Assembly: GCA_022791755.1 (NCBI GenBank)
Contig: JAAVZR010000024.1
Span: 1 to 64,000, forward strand
Direction of reading: 5' to 3'
DNA from: Lachnospiraceae bacterium
Lineage (GTDB): Bacteria; Bacillota; Clostridia; Lachnospirales; Lachnospiraceae
DNA length: 64,000 bases
Shown: one piece after another, positions 54,566 to 63,861 of the stretch
Position numbering within the stretch: the stretch's first letter is position 1
Layout of the letters: each line of letters begins with the position of its first letter
Notes under the pieces: model-generated
Told to the model about the DNA's origin: nothing
Database searches by the model: none
What the model saw: the letters and a program-made list of their open reading frames with translations, nothing else
Program-made: the position numbers and the translations under genes

Positions 54566-55479
54566 GATTCCTCACCTACCTTTGCCACAAATATATCATT
54601 GAGAGACGGTGCGTAGCTGCCAAAGCGTTCCACCTCGATATCGGAAGAGGCCAGCCGCTCCATCACCTGCTGCCGCCGGGTCGTTCCCGCCAGTTCCAGA
54701 ATCAAAAACTCCTTCTTTCTGCCGGAGATCTGAACCAGACCTGCAAAATTCGACCGGAGTCTCTCCTCCAGCTCATCCTGGTCCAGATTCTCCGCTGAGA
54801 GCATCAGGCGGTTTCTGCCATACTCCCTCTTGATTTCCCGCAGCTCTCCCTCCAGAACCACCTCGCCCTGATTGATGATGGCGATATTGTCGCAGAATTC
54901 CTCCACATAACTCATCTGGTGACTGGAGAAAATCACAAGACGCCCATCGGCGATCAGTTCGTTTACCACATCCTTCAGGATCTGTGAATTCACCGGGTCC
55001 AGACCGCTGAAAGGCTCATCCAGTATCACGATGTCCGGATCATGCACCAGCGTGGAGGCCAGCTGCACCTTCTGCTGATTGCCTTTGGAAAGCGTCTCCA
55101 GCTTACGCTTCTCGTATTCTGCCACTTCCAGTCTTTCCAGCCACTTCTTCGCGTTCTGCTTGGCGCCGGCCCCATTCATTCCCCGAAGCCTGGCCAGATA
55201 AATCATCTGGTCTATGATCAGTCGCTTGGGATACAGCCCTCTCTCCTCAGGCAGGTAGCCGATCCTGTGTTCGGACGGGATAAATTTCTCCCCGTTCAAC
55301 AGAATGCTCCCGCTATTGGCATGAAACACATCCATCAGAATGCGGATCGTCGTGGTCTTACCTGCACCGTTACGGCCTAAAAGTCCCAACGCCTTTCCGC
55401 TCTCCACCTGAAAGCTGATTCCGTGGAGCACTTCCTTTTCGCCAAAGCTTTTGCGAATATCCTTTACTTCCAGCTTCAT
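54562..55479 (-). CDS. ABC exporter ATPase (NatA-like)
   Basis: A 305-residue ATPase with Walker A GRNGAGKTTT (about 36-45), signature TLSKGNQQKVQLASTL, Walker B IVILDEPFSGLDP and the C-terminal DUF4162-like region seen in NatA/YhaQ proteins. AGGAGG precedes the ATG. Third gene of the PadR operon. Confidence 0.93.
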   Translation of the reverse strand: MKLEVKDIRKSFGEKEVLHGISFQVESGKALGLLGRNGAGKTTTIRILMDVFHANSGSILLNGEKFIPSEHRIGYLPEERGLYPKRLIIDQMIYLARLRGMNGAGAKQNAKKWLERLEVAEYEKRKLETLSKGNQQKVQLASTLVHDPDIVILDEPFSGLDPVNSQILKDVVNELIADGRLVIFSSHQMSYVEEFCDNIAIINQGEVVLEGELREIKREYGRNRLMLSAENLDQDELEERLRSNFAGLVQISGRKKEFLILELAGTTRRQQVMERLASSDIEVERFGSYAPSLNDIFVAKVGEES

Positions 55480-55515
55480 TTCTTCCTCCTTCTTTTCTGC
55501 CCGCCTCAGAGCACG

Positions 55516-56685
55516 TCATCCCATAAAAAACCCAACCACTGCGCCTGCCGCCCCGCTAAAAAGCAGCAGCAGGCCATACTCCCCGATCAGAGAAACACCT
55601 CGAAATCCCTTATCATAACGCGGATCGTTCAGAAGCTGCACGGCCTTCTCAACTCCCCGGTAAATGATCGCACGGTTCTCCAGGGCACAGACAAAATGCC
55701 AGCCCAGCCTTTCGGCCTCCCGGACGCTTTCGATTTCCCAGTCGTTATTCTGTCCGGTCCAGTCCTTGCCGTCTCTGATGGCTCTCTGCTGCCGTGCCCG
55801 GAGACGCTTATTGACCAGTCTCTTACTGTCCATGGTATAGATCTGTCCGCTTATCCCGCTTCTCTCAAAGAAATACCGGGTCGCAGTCAGAGCCGTGAGG
55901 ACAAAGCCCTGAGCCTCCTGCTCCTCCAGAAAACGTCTCAGTCCACGGTTTGTGAGAATCAGCTTCCTCACCTCTCTGTGAACGAAAGGATCTCTGCTCG
56001 CCTCCCATTCGGCCCGCGTAAGTCGCAGCTCCCTCTCGACCCGAATGCCATATCGCCGGCACCACACGGCAAAACCATTGGAAAAAATCACATAGGCAAA
56101 AGCCAACCAGTCATACCAGACCAGGTAAGGATCCGGCTCCCCCAGCAAAGCCCCGATCAGCTTCACTCCCACATCAATCAGCAAAACGACCAATCCCCAG
56201 AATACCAGATGGCTTCCTTCCTTGTTTATCGCTTCCCGGAATTTGGCAGCCCGGCGCCGGCGGGACTCCGGATCATTATGCAGTTCGTTGATTCCGCCCT
56301 CCTCGTACTCTTTTGCAAAATAATACGTCATGCCTTCGTCATGGGTCACCTCATGCCAGCCCAGCTCCCTGGCCATCTCCAGAAAAAACTCCTTGTGCTG
56401 TATCTCCTCCAGCGTCGGATTTTTCGGCAGTCTGAACCGGTCGATATCATACAAAAGCCTGCGGGGCTCTCCCCGCTCAAAGGTATAGCAGACTCCCAGA
56501 CAGATATCCGTAAGGAACCACCCCTCTGACGCCATCTTCTCCAGCCATCCGCACTCTTTCTGGAAGCTGGTAAACAAGCGGTACTTTCTCATTCGCCGGC
56601 GCCGGATCTCTCTCCCACCTGAGTCAGAGGCTCCTGCTTTGCCGTTCTCTTTGTTGCCTTCTGCTTCATAATAGCTCTCTTTCAT
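55516..56685 (-). CDS. DUF2812 membrane protein
   Basis: A 389-residue protein with two copies of the DUF2812 pattern: KYRLFTSFQKECGWLEKMASEGWFLTDI...YTFERG near the N-terminus and RFLEEQEAQGFVLTALTATRYFFERS later, plus hydrophobic segments (about 165-190, 198-215 and at the C-terminus LLLLFSGAAGAVVGFFMG). DUF2812 genes typically lie directly after padR genes, as here. Start at 56685 overlaps the padR stop by four bases with GGAG upstream. Molecular role unknown. Confidence 0.88.
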   Translation of the reverse strand: MKESYYEAEGNKENGKAGASDSGGREIRRRRMRKYRLFTSFQKECGWLEKMASEGWFLTDICLGVCYTFERGEPRRLLYDIDRFRLPKNPTLEEIQHKEFFLEMARELGWHEVTHDEGMTYYFAKEYEEGGINELHNDPESRRRRAAKFREAINKEGSHLVFWGLVVLLIDVGVKLIGALLGEPDPYLVWYDWLAFAYVIFSNGFAVWCRRYGIRVERELRLTRAEWEASRDPFVHREVRKLILTNRGLRRFLEEQEAQGFVLTALTATRYFFERSGISGQIYTMDSKRLVNKRLRARQQRAIRDGKDWTGQNNDWEIESVREAERLGWHFVCALENRAIIYRGVEKAVQLLNDPRYDKGFRGVSLIGEYGLLLLFSGAAGAVVGFFMG

Positions 56686-57017
56686 CTCATCTCCGCCTCT
56701 TTGGATAACACGTTTACCCCATCTGTCAACTGTTGTTTCAGTCTTACGGTCTCCTTCTTAAGCAGCTTCATTCCGGTCTCTGTAATCTGGTATGCCTTGC
56801 GGCCTTCCGCATCGGATTGTGCCGTAATGACGCCGTCGGCACTTAACCGCCCCACCATCGTGTAAAGCGTACCTGTTCCCAGCACGATCCGTCCCTGGGT
56901 AAGCTCGCTGACATACTGCATAATGGCATAGCCATGGCGGGGGCTTGTCACGGAGAGAAGCGTATAATACGTGGTCTCCGTCATGGGAATATACTTTTTC
57001 TGCAGCTTCTCTTCCAA
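56682..57017 (-). CDS. PadR-family transcriptional regulator
   Basis: A 111-residue winged-helix repressor: KYIPMTETTYYTLLSVTSPRHGYAIMQYVSELTQGRIVLGTGTLYTMVGRLSADGVI is a typical PadR domain, followed by a short dimerisation helix. I chose TTG 57017, preceded by GAGAGGGGGA-N6, giving the usual family length; an ATG at 57116 would lie before the transcript start. It probably represses its own operon through the palindrome at 57067-57089 and is released by a small molecule exported by the NatAB-like pump. Confidence 0.9.
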   Translation of the reverse strand: MEEKLQKKYIPMTETTYYTLLSVTSPRHGYAIMQYVSELTQGRIVLGTGTLYTMVGRLSADGVITAQSDAEGRKAYQITETGMKLLKKETVRLKQQLTDGVNVLSKEAEMR

Positions 57018-57066
57018 AGAATCCCCCTCTCCCCATATCTGCAAAATTCGGAACATATCTGCACTC

Positions 57067-57130
57067 GATATGTCGAGTCTCGACATATCAAATGCAAATA
57101 TAAAATAACACAGCAAACCTTCTTTGTCAA
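57067..57130 (-). promoter_or_regulatory. padR promoter and 23-bp palindromic operator
   Basis: Minus strand: TTGACA (57125-57130), 17-base spacer, TATTTT (57102-57107). Directly downstream of the expected start site lies a perfect palindrome with 11-bp arms around a single T: GATATGTCGAG (57067-57077) and CTCGACATATC (57079-57089). It contains the ATGT...ACAT spacing known for PadR operators. Confidence 0.88.
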
Positions 57131-57141
57131 CAGAATTTTTT

Positions 57142-57168
57142 TAAAAACCCCGCTAAAGCCACCGGGGA
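57142..57168 (-). terminator. Possible terminator upstream of padR
   Basis: On the minus strand CCCCG (57163-57167) pairs with CGGGG (57148-57152) across a ten-base loop and is followed by TTTTTAAAAAAATT. It would stop read-through from the tRNA side before the padR promoter. Confidence 0.5.
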
Positions 57169-57509
57169 TTCTGTAAAAAAGTACCGGGATGTGTTATTTC
57201 CTTTCCTGCTGTTATCCGATCTTTCGTATATACAAAAGCCCGATCAGAGAGCATAAATATTATATAATACACAAGATCAGATGACAAGTATTTATTTATA
57301 TACAATATTTCGGGGGCTTGCCCTTATCTATTCTGAAAATTTCCGCACTCTAAGCTGGCTGACACTCTCTAAGCGCCTTCGTAAGTTCCATTATTTTCCA
57401 AACATTATTTGATAGTCCCTAACAACTGTTTATTTATCCGCAGATACATTGTAGCCTTGTAGCCGGCAAAAATTCCTTGGAAGTCCTTGATTTTCCTACA
57501 TTTCTACGC
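57169..57509. other. AT-rich intergenic region without gene
   Basis: Between the padR control region and the tRNA terminator I see no coding frame with ribosome site, no tRNA, and no long inverted repeat. A short direct repeat GTAGCC-TT-GTAGCC occurs near 57450-57463. Confidence 0.5.
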
Positions 57510-57540
57510 AAAAACCCCTCCGGATTCTCTCCGAAGGGGC
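57510..57540 (-). terminator. Terminator of tRNA-Gln
   Basis: On the minus strand CCCCTTCGGA pairs with TCCGGAGGGG across a short loop and is followed by TTTTTGCG, ten bases after the tRNA end. Confidence 0.9.
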
Positions 57541-57549
57541 TTCCTGTCG

Positions 57550-57621
57550 CTGGGCTACAAGGATTCGAACCTTGAAATGACGGAGTCAGAGTCCGTTGCC
57601 TTACCATTTGGCGATAGCCCA
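57550..57621 (-). tRNA. tRNA-Gln (anticodon CUG)
   Basis: Read on the minus strand: acceptor stem TGGGCTA/TAGCCCA with discriminator G, D-arm CGCCAAATGGTAAGGCA, anticodon stem ACGGA/TCCGT with loop CTCTGAC (anticodon CTG), and T-arm CAAGGTTCGAATCCTTG. U1-A72 and G73 are glutamine identity features. 72 bases; CCA is not encoded. Followed by its own terminator. Confidence 0.95.
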
Positions 57622-57739
57622 ATTTCCAACGCAAGAAGTATTATACCCGATCCTTCTCCAAAAATCAACCCCTTTTTTTATTTTTTTTACTTTTTTCTCC
57701 GGCTTTTTCCCAGAGCCTTTTTTCAATATCTCTCCCGTC

Positions 57740-58918
57740 CTACTCGGCGGCGCAATAGCTGCGCTCCACCGTAATCACACAGCAGCAGACGACGTCCTTT
57801 TCCTGCACGGCCCGGTTCAGCTGCCGCTTCAGCTCCTCCTCCCCGGCCGCCGGAAAATCATAGGGGACTACCAGATCAAAGATCAGGTTGATCTGCCGTT
57901 CCCCCCGCACCAGGCGAAAGTCATGGATGCTGACGCCCGGCGCCAACTCTGTCGCAGCCTCCTCCGTCAGGCTGCGGTAATGCAGCAGTTTTTCGTCGTT
58001 CACTGCCACGGGATCCATATGGATTACCAGTAAAATACCCAGTTTCTCCGCCGCCTCCCGCTCGATCCGGTCGATGATCTCATGGGATTTCTCAATCTCC
58101 ACGTTGTTCGGCACCTCCGCATGGATCGACGCCATGCTTTTGGCCGGGCCATAATTATGCACAATCAGATCATGACTGCCGATAATACCCTCATAGCTCT
58201 CCACAAAATGTGTAATCTGCTGGTATACCTCCGGCCGGATGGGCTCTCCCAGAAGCGGGCTCAGCGTATCTCTTGCAATCTGCACGCCGGCCGCCATGAT
58301 AACAATCGACACCGAGACTCCCACCAGCCCGTCAATATTCACGCCCCAGATCCCATAGACCGCCAGCGTCACGATCGTCGCCCCTGTCGTCAGCACATCT
58401 CCCAGGGAATCTGCCGCCGTGGCCCGCATCACCGACGAATCGATGCGCTGCCCCAGCTTCCGGTTAAAATACGCCATCCAAAGCTTAACGCTGACGGAAG
58501 CGGTCAAAATCAGCACGGAAAGCAGCTTAAAGGACAGTGCGTTGGGATGAAGCGCCTTGTCAAACGACGATTTGAACAGCGTCCAGCCCACCTCGATGAC
58601 CAGAAACGATACGATCAGCGCCGCCACATACTCGATCCGTCCATGTCCGAAGGGATGTTTGGCATCGGCCGGCTGACCGGCCATCCGCACGCCTATGAAG
58701 CTGATGATGGAAGACGCCGCGTCCGAAAGGTTATTAAACGCATCTGACATAACCGATACCGAATGGACCGCCAGCCCCACCAGGAGTTTGAGCACAAACA
58801 AAAACACGTTGCACCCGATCCCCACACAGCTGGCCAGCACCCCATAGGCCGTGCGCACCTGCGCATTCCCCACATCCTCATAATCCTTCACAAACCGTTT
58901 TACCAGAAAATCTGTCAT
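57740..58918 (-). CDS. Cation diffusion facilitator (CDF) efflux protein
   Basis: A 392-residue divalent-metal/proton antiporter. Six membrane helices carry the family metal-site blocks SVMSDAFNNLSDAASS (Asp residues in helix 2) and HPFGHGRIEY (loop 2), and D in helix 5 (DSLGDVLTTGAT). A cytoplasmic C-terminal domain (about 215-300) and an extra tail follow. It belongs to the MntE/YdbO-like clostridial branch; metal not predictable (Mn, Zn or Fe). ATG at 58918 is used; AGGTG lies close in front, a rather short spacing. Confidence 0.92.
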   Translation of the reverse strand: MTDFLVKRFVKDYEDVGNAQVRTAYGVLASCVGIGCNVFLFVLKLLVGLAVHSVSVMSDAFNNLSDAASSIISFIGVRMAGQPADAKHPFGHGRIEYVAALIVSFLVIEVGWTLFKSSFDKALHPNALSFKLLSVLILTASVSVKLWMAYFNRKLGQRIDSSVMRATAADSLGDVLTTGATIVTLAVYGIWGVNIDGLVGVSVSIVIMAAGVQIARDTLSPLLGEPIRPEVYQQITHFVESYEGIIGSHDLIVHNYGPAKSMASIHAEVPNNVEIEKSHEIIDRIEREAAEKLGILLVIHMDPVAVNDEKLLHYRSLTEEAATELAPGVSIHDFRLVRGERQINLIFDLVVPYDFPAAGEEELKRQLNRAVQEKDVVCCCVITVERSYCAAE

Positions 58919-58978
58919 TTTCACCTGTTCCCTATCTGAAATCTGACTTGCCGCTCACCGGCTTTCCCATCTGCGCTC

Positions 58979-59830
58979 TTACCGGAAATCCATCCGTGTG
59001 TCCTTTTGTCTTAAGTCCCGCCGTACCGCTCCCTCCGGCGGCAGAAACGGCGGATCATAATCCACCGATTCCAGGCACAGGCCCTGCGGCGGCGCTGTCA
59101 TACCGGCTGCCGGCCGGCGCTTTGCTGCCAGGATCCCTTTCATTTCTTCCGGATCCCGCATCCCCTGCCCGATTTCTGCCAGCGTCCCTGTGAGGATCCG
59201 CACCATATTTTGCAGGAATCCGTCCCCATGGACGCAGATCGTTACCAGACCGGCTTCCTCCTCCACCTCCAGCCGGTCGATCGTCCGCACCGTACTTTTC
59301 TTCCCCCGCGTATTCCCGCAGAAGGAAGCGAAATCCCATGTCCCCGTCACATACCGCGCCGCCTGCCGCATAGCTGCCATATCAAGGCGGCCCGGCAGCT
59401 GCCACACATAGCGCCGCAGGAAAACCGGTTTCTCCTCCCTCGTCCAGATCCGGTAGCGATAGGTCTTGCCCACTGCCTGGTAGCGGCTGTGAAACCTCTC
59501 ATGAGCCCTCTCCAGCCCATACACGCCGATATCCTCCGGCAGATACCGGTTCAGGTATTTTTCCAGCGCCCTCTCCTCAGACTCTGCCGCTCTCTCCGCT
59601 TCCGGCAGAAGCCATCGCGCTCCGTTTGGAACATGAAAATTTGCCACCTGTGCCGCCGCATGTACTCCGGCGTCCGTCCGCCCGGAGCCCTGCACCTGGA
59701 TTTCCTGCGCAAAAAGACGGCCCAGCACTGCCTCCAGCTTTCCCTGGATCGTCCTGTCCGTATTTCCCTGGCGCTGCCAGCCGTCGTATCTCGTCCCCTC
59801 GTATTCCACAAATAACCTGTAATTAATCAT
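58979..59830 (-). CDS. truA: tRNA pseudouridine(38-40) synthase
   Basis: Forms pseudouridine at positions 38-40 of tRNA anticodon arms. The 283-residue protein has catalytic Asp53 in GSGRTDAGVHA, starts YRLFVEYEGTRYDGWQRQGN and contains FRYRIW-like KTYRYRIWTREEKP and FLQNMVRILTGTLAEIG. The C-terminal tail of about 25 residues (LPPEGAVRRDLRQKDTRMDFR) is a little longer than usual. Upstream is tcdA, 80 bases away. Confidence 0.95.
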   Translation of the reverse strand: MINYRLFVEYEGTRYDGWQRQGNTDRTIQGKLEAVLGRLFAQEIQVQGSGRTDAGVHAAAQVANFHVPNGARWLLPEAERAAESEERALEKYLNRYLPEDIGVYGLERAHERFHSRYQAVGKTYRYRIWTREEKPVFLRRYVWQLPGRLDMAAMRQAARYVTGTWDFASFCGNTRGKKSTVRTIDRLEVEEEAGLVTICVHGDGFLQNMVRILTGTLAEIGQGMRDPEEMKGILAAKRRPAAGMTAPPQGLCLESVDYDPPFLPPEGAVRRDLRQKDTRMDFR

Positions 59831-59910
59831 ATGCCTATCTTACACGGAATGCGCCTGACATGCAAGACTCTTGCTTTTATTTCACAATATCTCTTTCCCG
59901 GCCTCTTCCT

Positions 59911-60741
59911 CTATACCCCGGCAATCTCCCGGATCACATACCCGGCCAGAATCAGTCCCGCCGCGGCCGGCACAAAGGAATTACTCCCCGGCACGGCGCG
60001 AAAACGGTGCCCGGAAGACTCACCCGCTTCCCTTTTGGCATTTTCTTCGCACTCCGGGGCAAAGAACGGCCTGCGGGCCGGCTCCCGCGAATATACCACC
60101 GGACAGCGGGTCACTCCCCTGGCTCTCAGCTCCCTGCGCATCACCCGCGCCAGCGGACACACGCCGGTATCATAGATATCGGCCACCTGGAGCTGCGTGG
60201 GGTCCAGCTTGTTTCCCGCACCCATACAGCTGATTACCGGCGTACCGGCTGCCTGAGACCGCACAACCAGCTCCACCTTGGCAGCTACCGTATCAATGGC
60301 GTCCACCACATAGTCGTATCGGCTCAGATCGTAATCGTCCGCATTTTCCGGCAGATAAAAGCAGTGATATACCTCCACCCGTGCCTGAGGATGAATCCGG
60401 GCGATCCGCTTACGCATAACATCGGTCTTATACTGCCCGACAGTCTCCATATCTGCCGCCAGCTGCCGGTTTATGTTGGAGACATTCACCACGTCGTGGT
60501 CGAACAGATCCAGGCGGCCGATTCCGCCCCGGGCCAGGGCCTCCACAGCATGGCCTCCCACGCCGCCTACGCCGAATACCGCCACCCGCGCATTATAGAG
60601 CCGCTCCATGCCTTCCCCGCCAAACATCGCCCTGGTACGGACAAAAATCTCCTCCCGCCCGTAAACACCGCCCTGTTTTTCCACGGCGTCCTCCTTCTCT
60701 GACGTATCCGATTTTTCCGCCGTATCTGCTTTCTTTGCCAT
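59911..60741 (-). CDS. tcdA: tRNA threonylcarbamoyladenosine dehydratase
   Basis: E1-like enzyme that cyclises t6A37 of tRNA to ct6A. The 276-residue protein has the nucleotide loop VFGVGGVGGHAVEAL, GRLDLFDHDVVNVSNINRQ, and DAIDTVAAKVEL; CMGAGNKLDPTQLQVADI is family-specific. It begins with about 30 charged Ala/Lys/Glu/Ser-rich residues before the usual start, probably disordered. ATG at 60741 follows AGGAGG-N8. Only a single Cys of the E1-type region (VISCMGAG) is seen. It may form a small tRNA-modification unit with truA. Confidence 0.92.
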   Translation of the reverse strand: MAKKADTAEKSDTSEKEDAVEKQGGVYGREEIFVRTRAMFGGEGMERLYNARVAVFGVGGVGGHAVEALARGGIGRLDLFDHDVVNVSNINRQLAADMETVGQYKTDVMRKRIARIHPQARVEVYHCFYLPENADDYDLSRYDYVVDAIDTVAAKVELVVRSQAAGTPVISCMGAGNKLDPTQLQVADIYDTGVCPLARVMRRELRARGVTRCPVVYSREPARRPFFAPECEENAKREAGESSGHRFRAVPGSNSFVPAAAGLILAGYVIREIAGV

Positions 60742-60924
60742 ATCCGTTTCCTCCTTTATCATTCTCCTCTTCTGTGTATGTCTGTCTCCCATACAGTTTA
60801 GCGAAAATATGCCGAAAGCGCAATCCCTAATCTCCTGTCGCAGGTATCCATCCCGGAGTCGGTAAAGTCAGTTGAAAATTTCTGTGATTTTTGAACAGAT
60901 AACAGACAAAACCTCCCGTTCCGA

Positions 60925-60953
60925 TTGACTTTCCCTCCCCCCTTTTCTATAAT
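60925..60953 (+). promoter_or_regulatory. Promoter of deoC
   Basis: TTGACT (60925-60930), 17-base C/T-rich spacer, TATAAT (60948-60953); about 80 bases before the deoC ATG. The leader between has no evident riboswitch. Confidence 0.85.
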
Positions 60954-61034
60954 GAAAGAAGGGTCGGGACCGCCTCACAGGCGTCTTACCATACACCGAA
61001 AACACAATCCCATCAAAGAAAGAAGAAAAATAGT

Positions 61035-61700
61035 ATGGACAGAAAAGAAATTTATTCCAAAGTTGACCACACTCTGCTGGGACAGGCTTCCACCTGGGAG
61101 GAGATCAGGATGATCTGCGACGACGCCATGGCCTACGGCACAGCCTCCGTCTGCATCCCTCCGTCCTTTGTCAGAAGGGCAAAAGACTATGTCGGGGACA
61201 GGATGGCAGTCTGCACGGTCATCGGCTTCCCCAATGGTTACAATACGACCGCAGTCAAGGAGTTTGAGACAAAGGACGCCATCGCCAACGGTGCGGACGA
61301 GATCGACATGGTCATCAATATCGGCGATCTGCGGGCAGGCGATACCGATAAGGTACTGGATGAGATTAAGACGCTGAAGACGGCCTGCGGCGACAGGATT
61401 TTGAAGGTAATCATCGAGACCTGCCTGCTGACCGAAGAGGAAAAGATCGCCATGTGCCGCCTGGTCACCGAAGCCGGCGCCGATTATATCAAGACCTCCA
61501 CCGGATTTTCCACAGCCGGCGCTACCTTTGACGATGTGGCGCTTTTTGCCAGGCATGTGGGACCCGATGTGAAGATCAAAGCTGCCGGCGGTATTTCTTC
61601 TTTTGATGACGCGGTCCGCTTCATCGAGCTGGGGGCCGGACGTCTGGGCACCAGCCGCATTATCAAGCTGGCGAAAAACGAAAAGACCACCGGCTATTGA
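61035..61700 (+). CDS. deoC: Deoxyribose-phosphate aldolase
   Basis: Cleaves 2-deoxyribose-5-phosphate to glyceraldehyde-3-phosphate and acetaldehyde in nucleoside catabolism. The 221-residue TIM barrel has Schiff-base Lys153 in DYIKTSTGF, Asp in [13 protein letters not shown] (about 91) and the second lysine in VKIKAAGGI. No other deoxynucleoside genes lie near. Ribosome site is weak (AAAGAAAGAAG), but length and start are typical. Confidence 0.96.
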   Translation: MDRKEIYSKVDHTLLGQASTWEEIRMICDDAMAYGTASVCIPPSFVRRAKDYVGDRMAVCTVIGFPNGYNTTAVKEFETKDAIANGADEIDMVINIGDLRAGDTDKVLDEIKTLKTACGDRILKVIIETCLLTEEEKIAMCRLVTEAGADYIKTSTGFSTAGATFDDVALFARHVGPDVKIKAAGGISSFDDAVRFIELGAGRLGTSRIIKLAKNEKTTGY

Positions 61701-61770
61701 TACACGAAATCCGGCCGGCGCCGCCGAAACCAGGCCGTCTGCCGTCGTTTCTGCTCCCGGCCCGGATTAT

Positions 61771-61823
61771 AAAATGAGCGCCGCCCCCGACCGCACAGAC
61801 GGCCCGGGGCAGCGCTCATTTTG
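61771..61823 (+). terminator. Bidirectional terminator after deoC
   Basis: AAAATGAGCGC-GCCCC at the left pairs with GGGGC-GCGCTCATTTT at the right (stem of about 16 bp with one bulge). T4 and A4 on opposite ends let it serve deoC (plus) and possibly the flavoprotein gene (minus) convergently. Confidence 0.85.
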
Positions 61824-61905
61824 AAATATATATAAAGAGAAGAGTGAGTTAAGTAAACCTGCCTGCGCCTGACAGCGCAGCACAAAAGTCCTGCACGTCC
61901 GATCC

Positions 61906-63861
61906 TCAGATCTCCTTCTTCAGGGTCTCTCCCATGATATAACCGTACACCAGCGCGGCGTCAAAGCCCATGCCGTACTGCTTGGCATCCTTTTCCTCAA
62001 TGGAGCCGCAGACATCTCCGGCCGCATACAGACCAGGGATTTCGCTTCTCTCGGCGTTTAACACATGGCACTGCGTATCAATGGCCAGACCGGCTGTCGT
62101 CAGATAGAACGTGGGATCTACCTGGATCGCCCAGAGGCCGGTGCGGGTCTCGATATAGGGGCAATTCGCCCGGCCAAAGGCATCCGGCTCGCCGGAAAGA
62201 GCCGCCTCGTTATTGGCTTCGATGGATGCCGCCAGATTCGGGAGATTCAGCTCTGCGGACGCTGCTTCCACGCTGTCATAATGTACTGCTTCGCCTTTCT
62301 CAAACATCGCCACATAACCGTTAAAGCCGTAGGACTCGCTGTCGCGCAGCATCACGGCGGAGGCCTCGTCAAAGATGTAGAAGAAAGTGTCTCCATTATC
62401 CTTGTTCAGCTTCGCCTGCGCCATCTTATAGTGATTATCGGTCATGATGTTTCCGATATTGTCGCCCTTTATATTGACCATGATTCCCGGAGCCGACAGA
62501 TGGATGAAGGCCAGCTCAAACTTGCTTCTGTAGCTGGACAGGAAGGCAGGCAGAGGACGGTTCTCACACTCCATCACGCCGCCGGCTGCCAGGCCCATCC
62601 GGATTCCCTCGCCGGTGCTGGCCGAAGCACAGTTATAAAAGAAATCCGCATAGCCCTCATTATATTGCTGCAGCATCTCCTTGTTTCTGGCATAGCCGCC
62701 GGAGGCCAGACAGACCGCCTTTCCGGTGATCGTATACTTCATCCCGTCTTCGCCCTCGGCATGGACGCCGGTCACCCGACCGCTCTCATCCTGAATCAGA
62801 TCCGTCACGCTGGTAGAGTATATGATCTTGCCATTCTCATATTTCCCGATCCTCTGCTCTAAGAACATCAGCGCATAGCCTGCGCCGCCCTCATAGCAGC
62901 CGGGAGACAGATAGGGAGTAGACGGGGCATAGGCCGTAGCGCCCTCGTAGATCCCCAGTGTGCTGAAGCCGATGCCTATACCGTGCATCCAGTCCACCAG
63001 GTCGCCCGCATAGGTATACTGCGTCGTCATATAAGGCATCTCGCCGTTAAAGAAATCTTTTCTGTGATACTGCTCTCTGGTCATCCAGAAGTTCATCATA
63101 CCTTCCAGCGTTCCCATAGGGGATGCCTTATAAGAGCCGTCCACATCGTATGCGGACTGCATCTTGGAACCGGCCGTCGCCACGCCGCCGTAGGTCATGG
63201 CCATGGAGCCGCCGGCGATATCTCTCTTCTCCACCACCGTCACGCTGTAACCTGCTTCCAGCAGACGGGCCGCGCACACCAGACCGGCCGTGCCTGCGCC
63301 CACGATGACCACGTCGGCCTCTTCTGTCGTCTCGCCGGGATTCGCCGTCCTGGCAATCTCCGCCGAAAAATCATCCACATTATATCCGGCCAGCTGGAGA
63401 GCCTCCTTTACCGCCGCCTTGATCGCCTGGGACGTGGTGCTGGCGCCTCTCAGGTTGGGTACGTTGACGCTCTGATTTGCCACGATTGCCGCGGGAATCC
63501 GGGTACAGGCATAATTGCCGATGCCGATGGTCTCCTCGTGGGCCAGCACCTGGCAGGCGGCAATCCTGCCCTCTTGCAGAGTCGTCGCCACATGAACCCA
63601 GCTCTCATGGCCCATGGCCTTCGTCACATATTTGCCGTCGCCTCCCGCTGCGGGTGTCTCCGGTACGGCGGCTGTCGTCTCAGGCGCTTCCGTAGTCTCA
63701 GGCGTCCCTGTCGTCTCAGGCGCCGCCGTGGTATTCGGAGCTGCCGCCGTGGTCGCGCCGGCATCGCCAGAGCAGGCGCCCAGGATACCCGCTGCAGCTA
63801 CTCCTGCCGCACTGGCTGCAGCGCCTTTTAAAAAGTCTCTTCTGGAAATTCCTTTTTTCAT
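61906..63861 (-). CDS. Tat-exported FMN/FAD flavoprotein reductase (fumarate-reductase family)
   Basis: A 651-residue extracellular redox enzyme. The signal has twin arginines (SRRDFLKG, Arg7-Arg8) and a lipobox GILGAC with Cys30, so it is a Tat lipoprotein. Next come a Thr/Ala/Pro/Glu linker (about 33-72), an FMN-binding domain (about 75-165) and a FAD-binding fumarate/urocanate-reductase-type domain with VIVGAGTAGLVCAARLLEAG (about 185-204) and late GLYAAGDVCGS. The flavinylation-like site reads LRGASTTS (Ser141) without the usual Asp. Substrate is unknown; respiratory reduction of an organic acceptor is likely. AGGGAGG precedes the ATG. Confidence 0.92.
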   Translation of the reverse strand: MKKGISRRDFLKGAAASAAGVAAAGILGACSGDAGATTAAAPNTTAAPETTGTPETTEAPETTAAVPETPAAGGDGKYVTKAMGHESWVHVATTLQEGRIAACQVLAHEETIGIGNYACTRIPAAIVANQSVNVPNLRGASTTSQAIKAAVKEALQLAGYNVDDFSAEIARTANPGETTEEADVVIVGAGTAGLVCAARLLEAGYSVTVVEKRDIAGGSMAMTYGGVATAGSKMQSAYDVDGSYKASPMGTLEGMMNFWMTREQYHRKDFFNGEMPYMTTQYTYAGDLVDWMHGIGIGFSTLGIYEGATAYAPSTPYLSPGCYEGGAGYALMFLEQRIGKYENGKIIYSTSVTDLIQDESGRVTGVHAEGEDGMKYTITGKAVCLASGGYARNKEMLQQYNEGYADFFYNCASASTGEGIRMGLAAGGVMECENRPLPAFLSSYRSKFELAFIHLSAPGIMVNIKGDNIGNIMTDNHYKMAQAKLNKDNGDTFFYIFDEASAVMLRDSESYGFNGYVAMFEKGEAVHYDSVEAASAELNLPNLAASIEANNEAALSGEPDAFGRANCPYIETRTGLWAIQVDPTFYLTTAGLAIDTQCHVLNAERSEIPGLYAAGDVCGSIEEKDAKQYGMGFDAALVYGYIMGETLKKEI

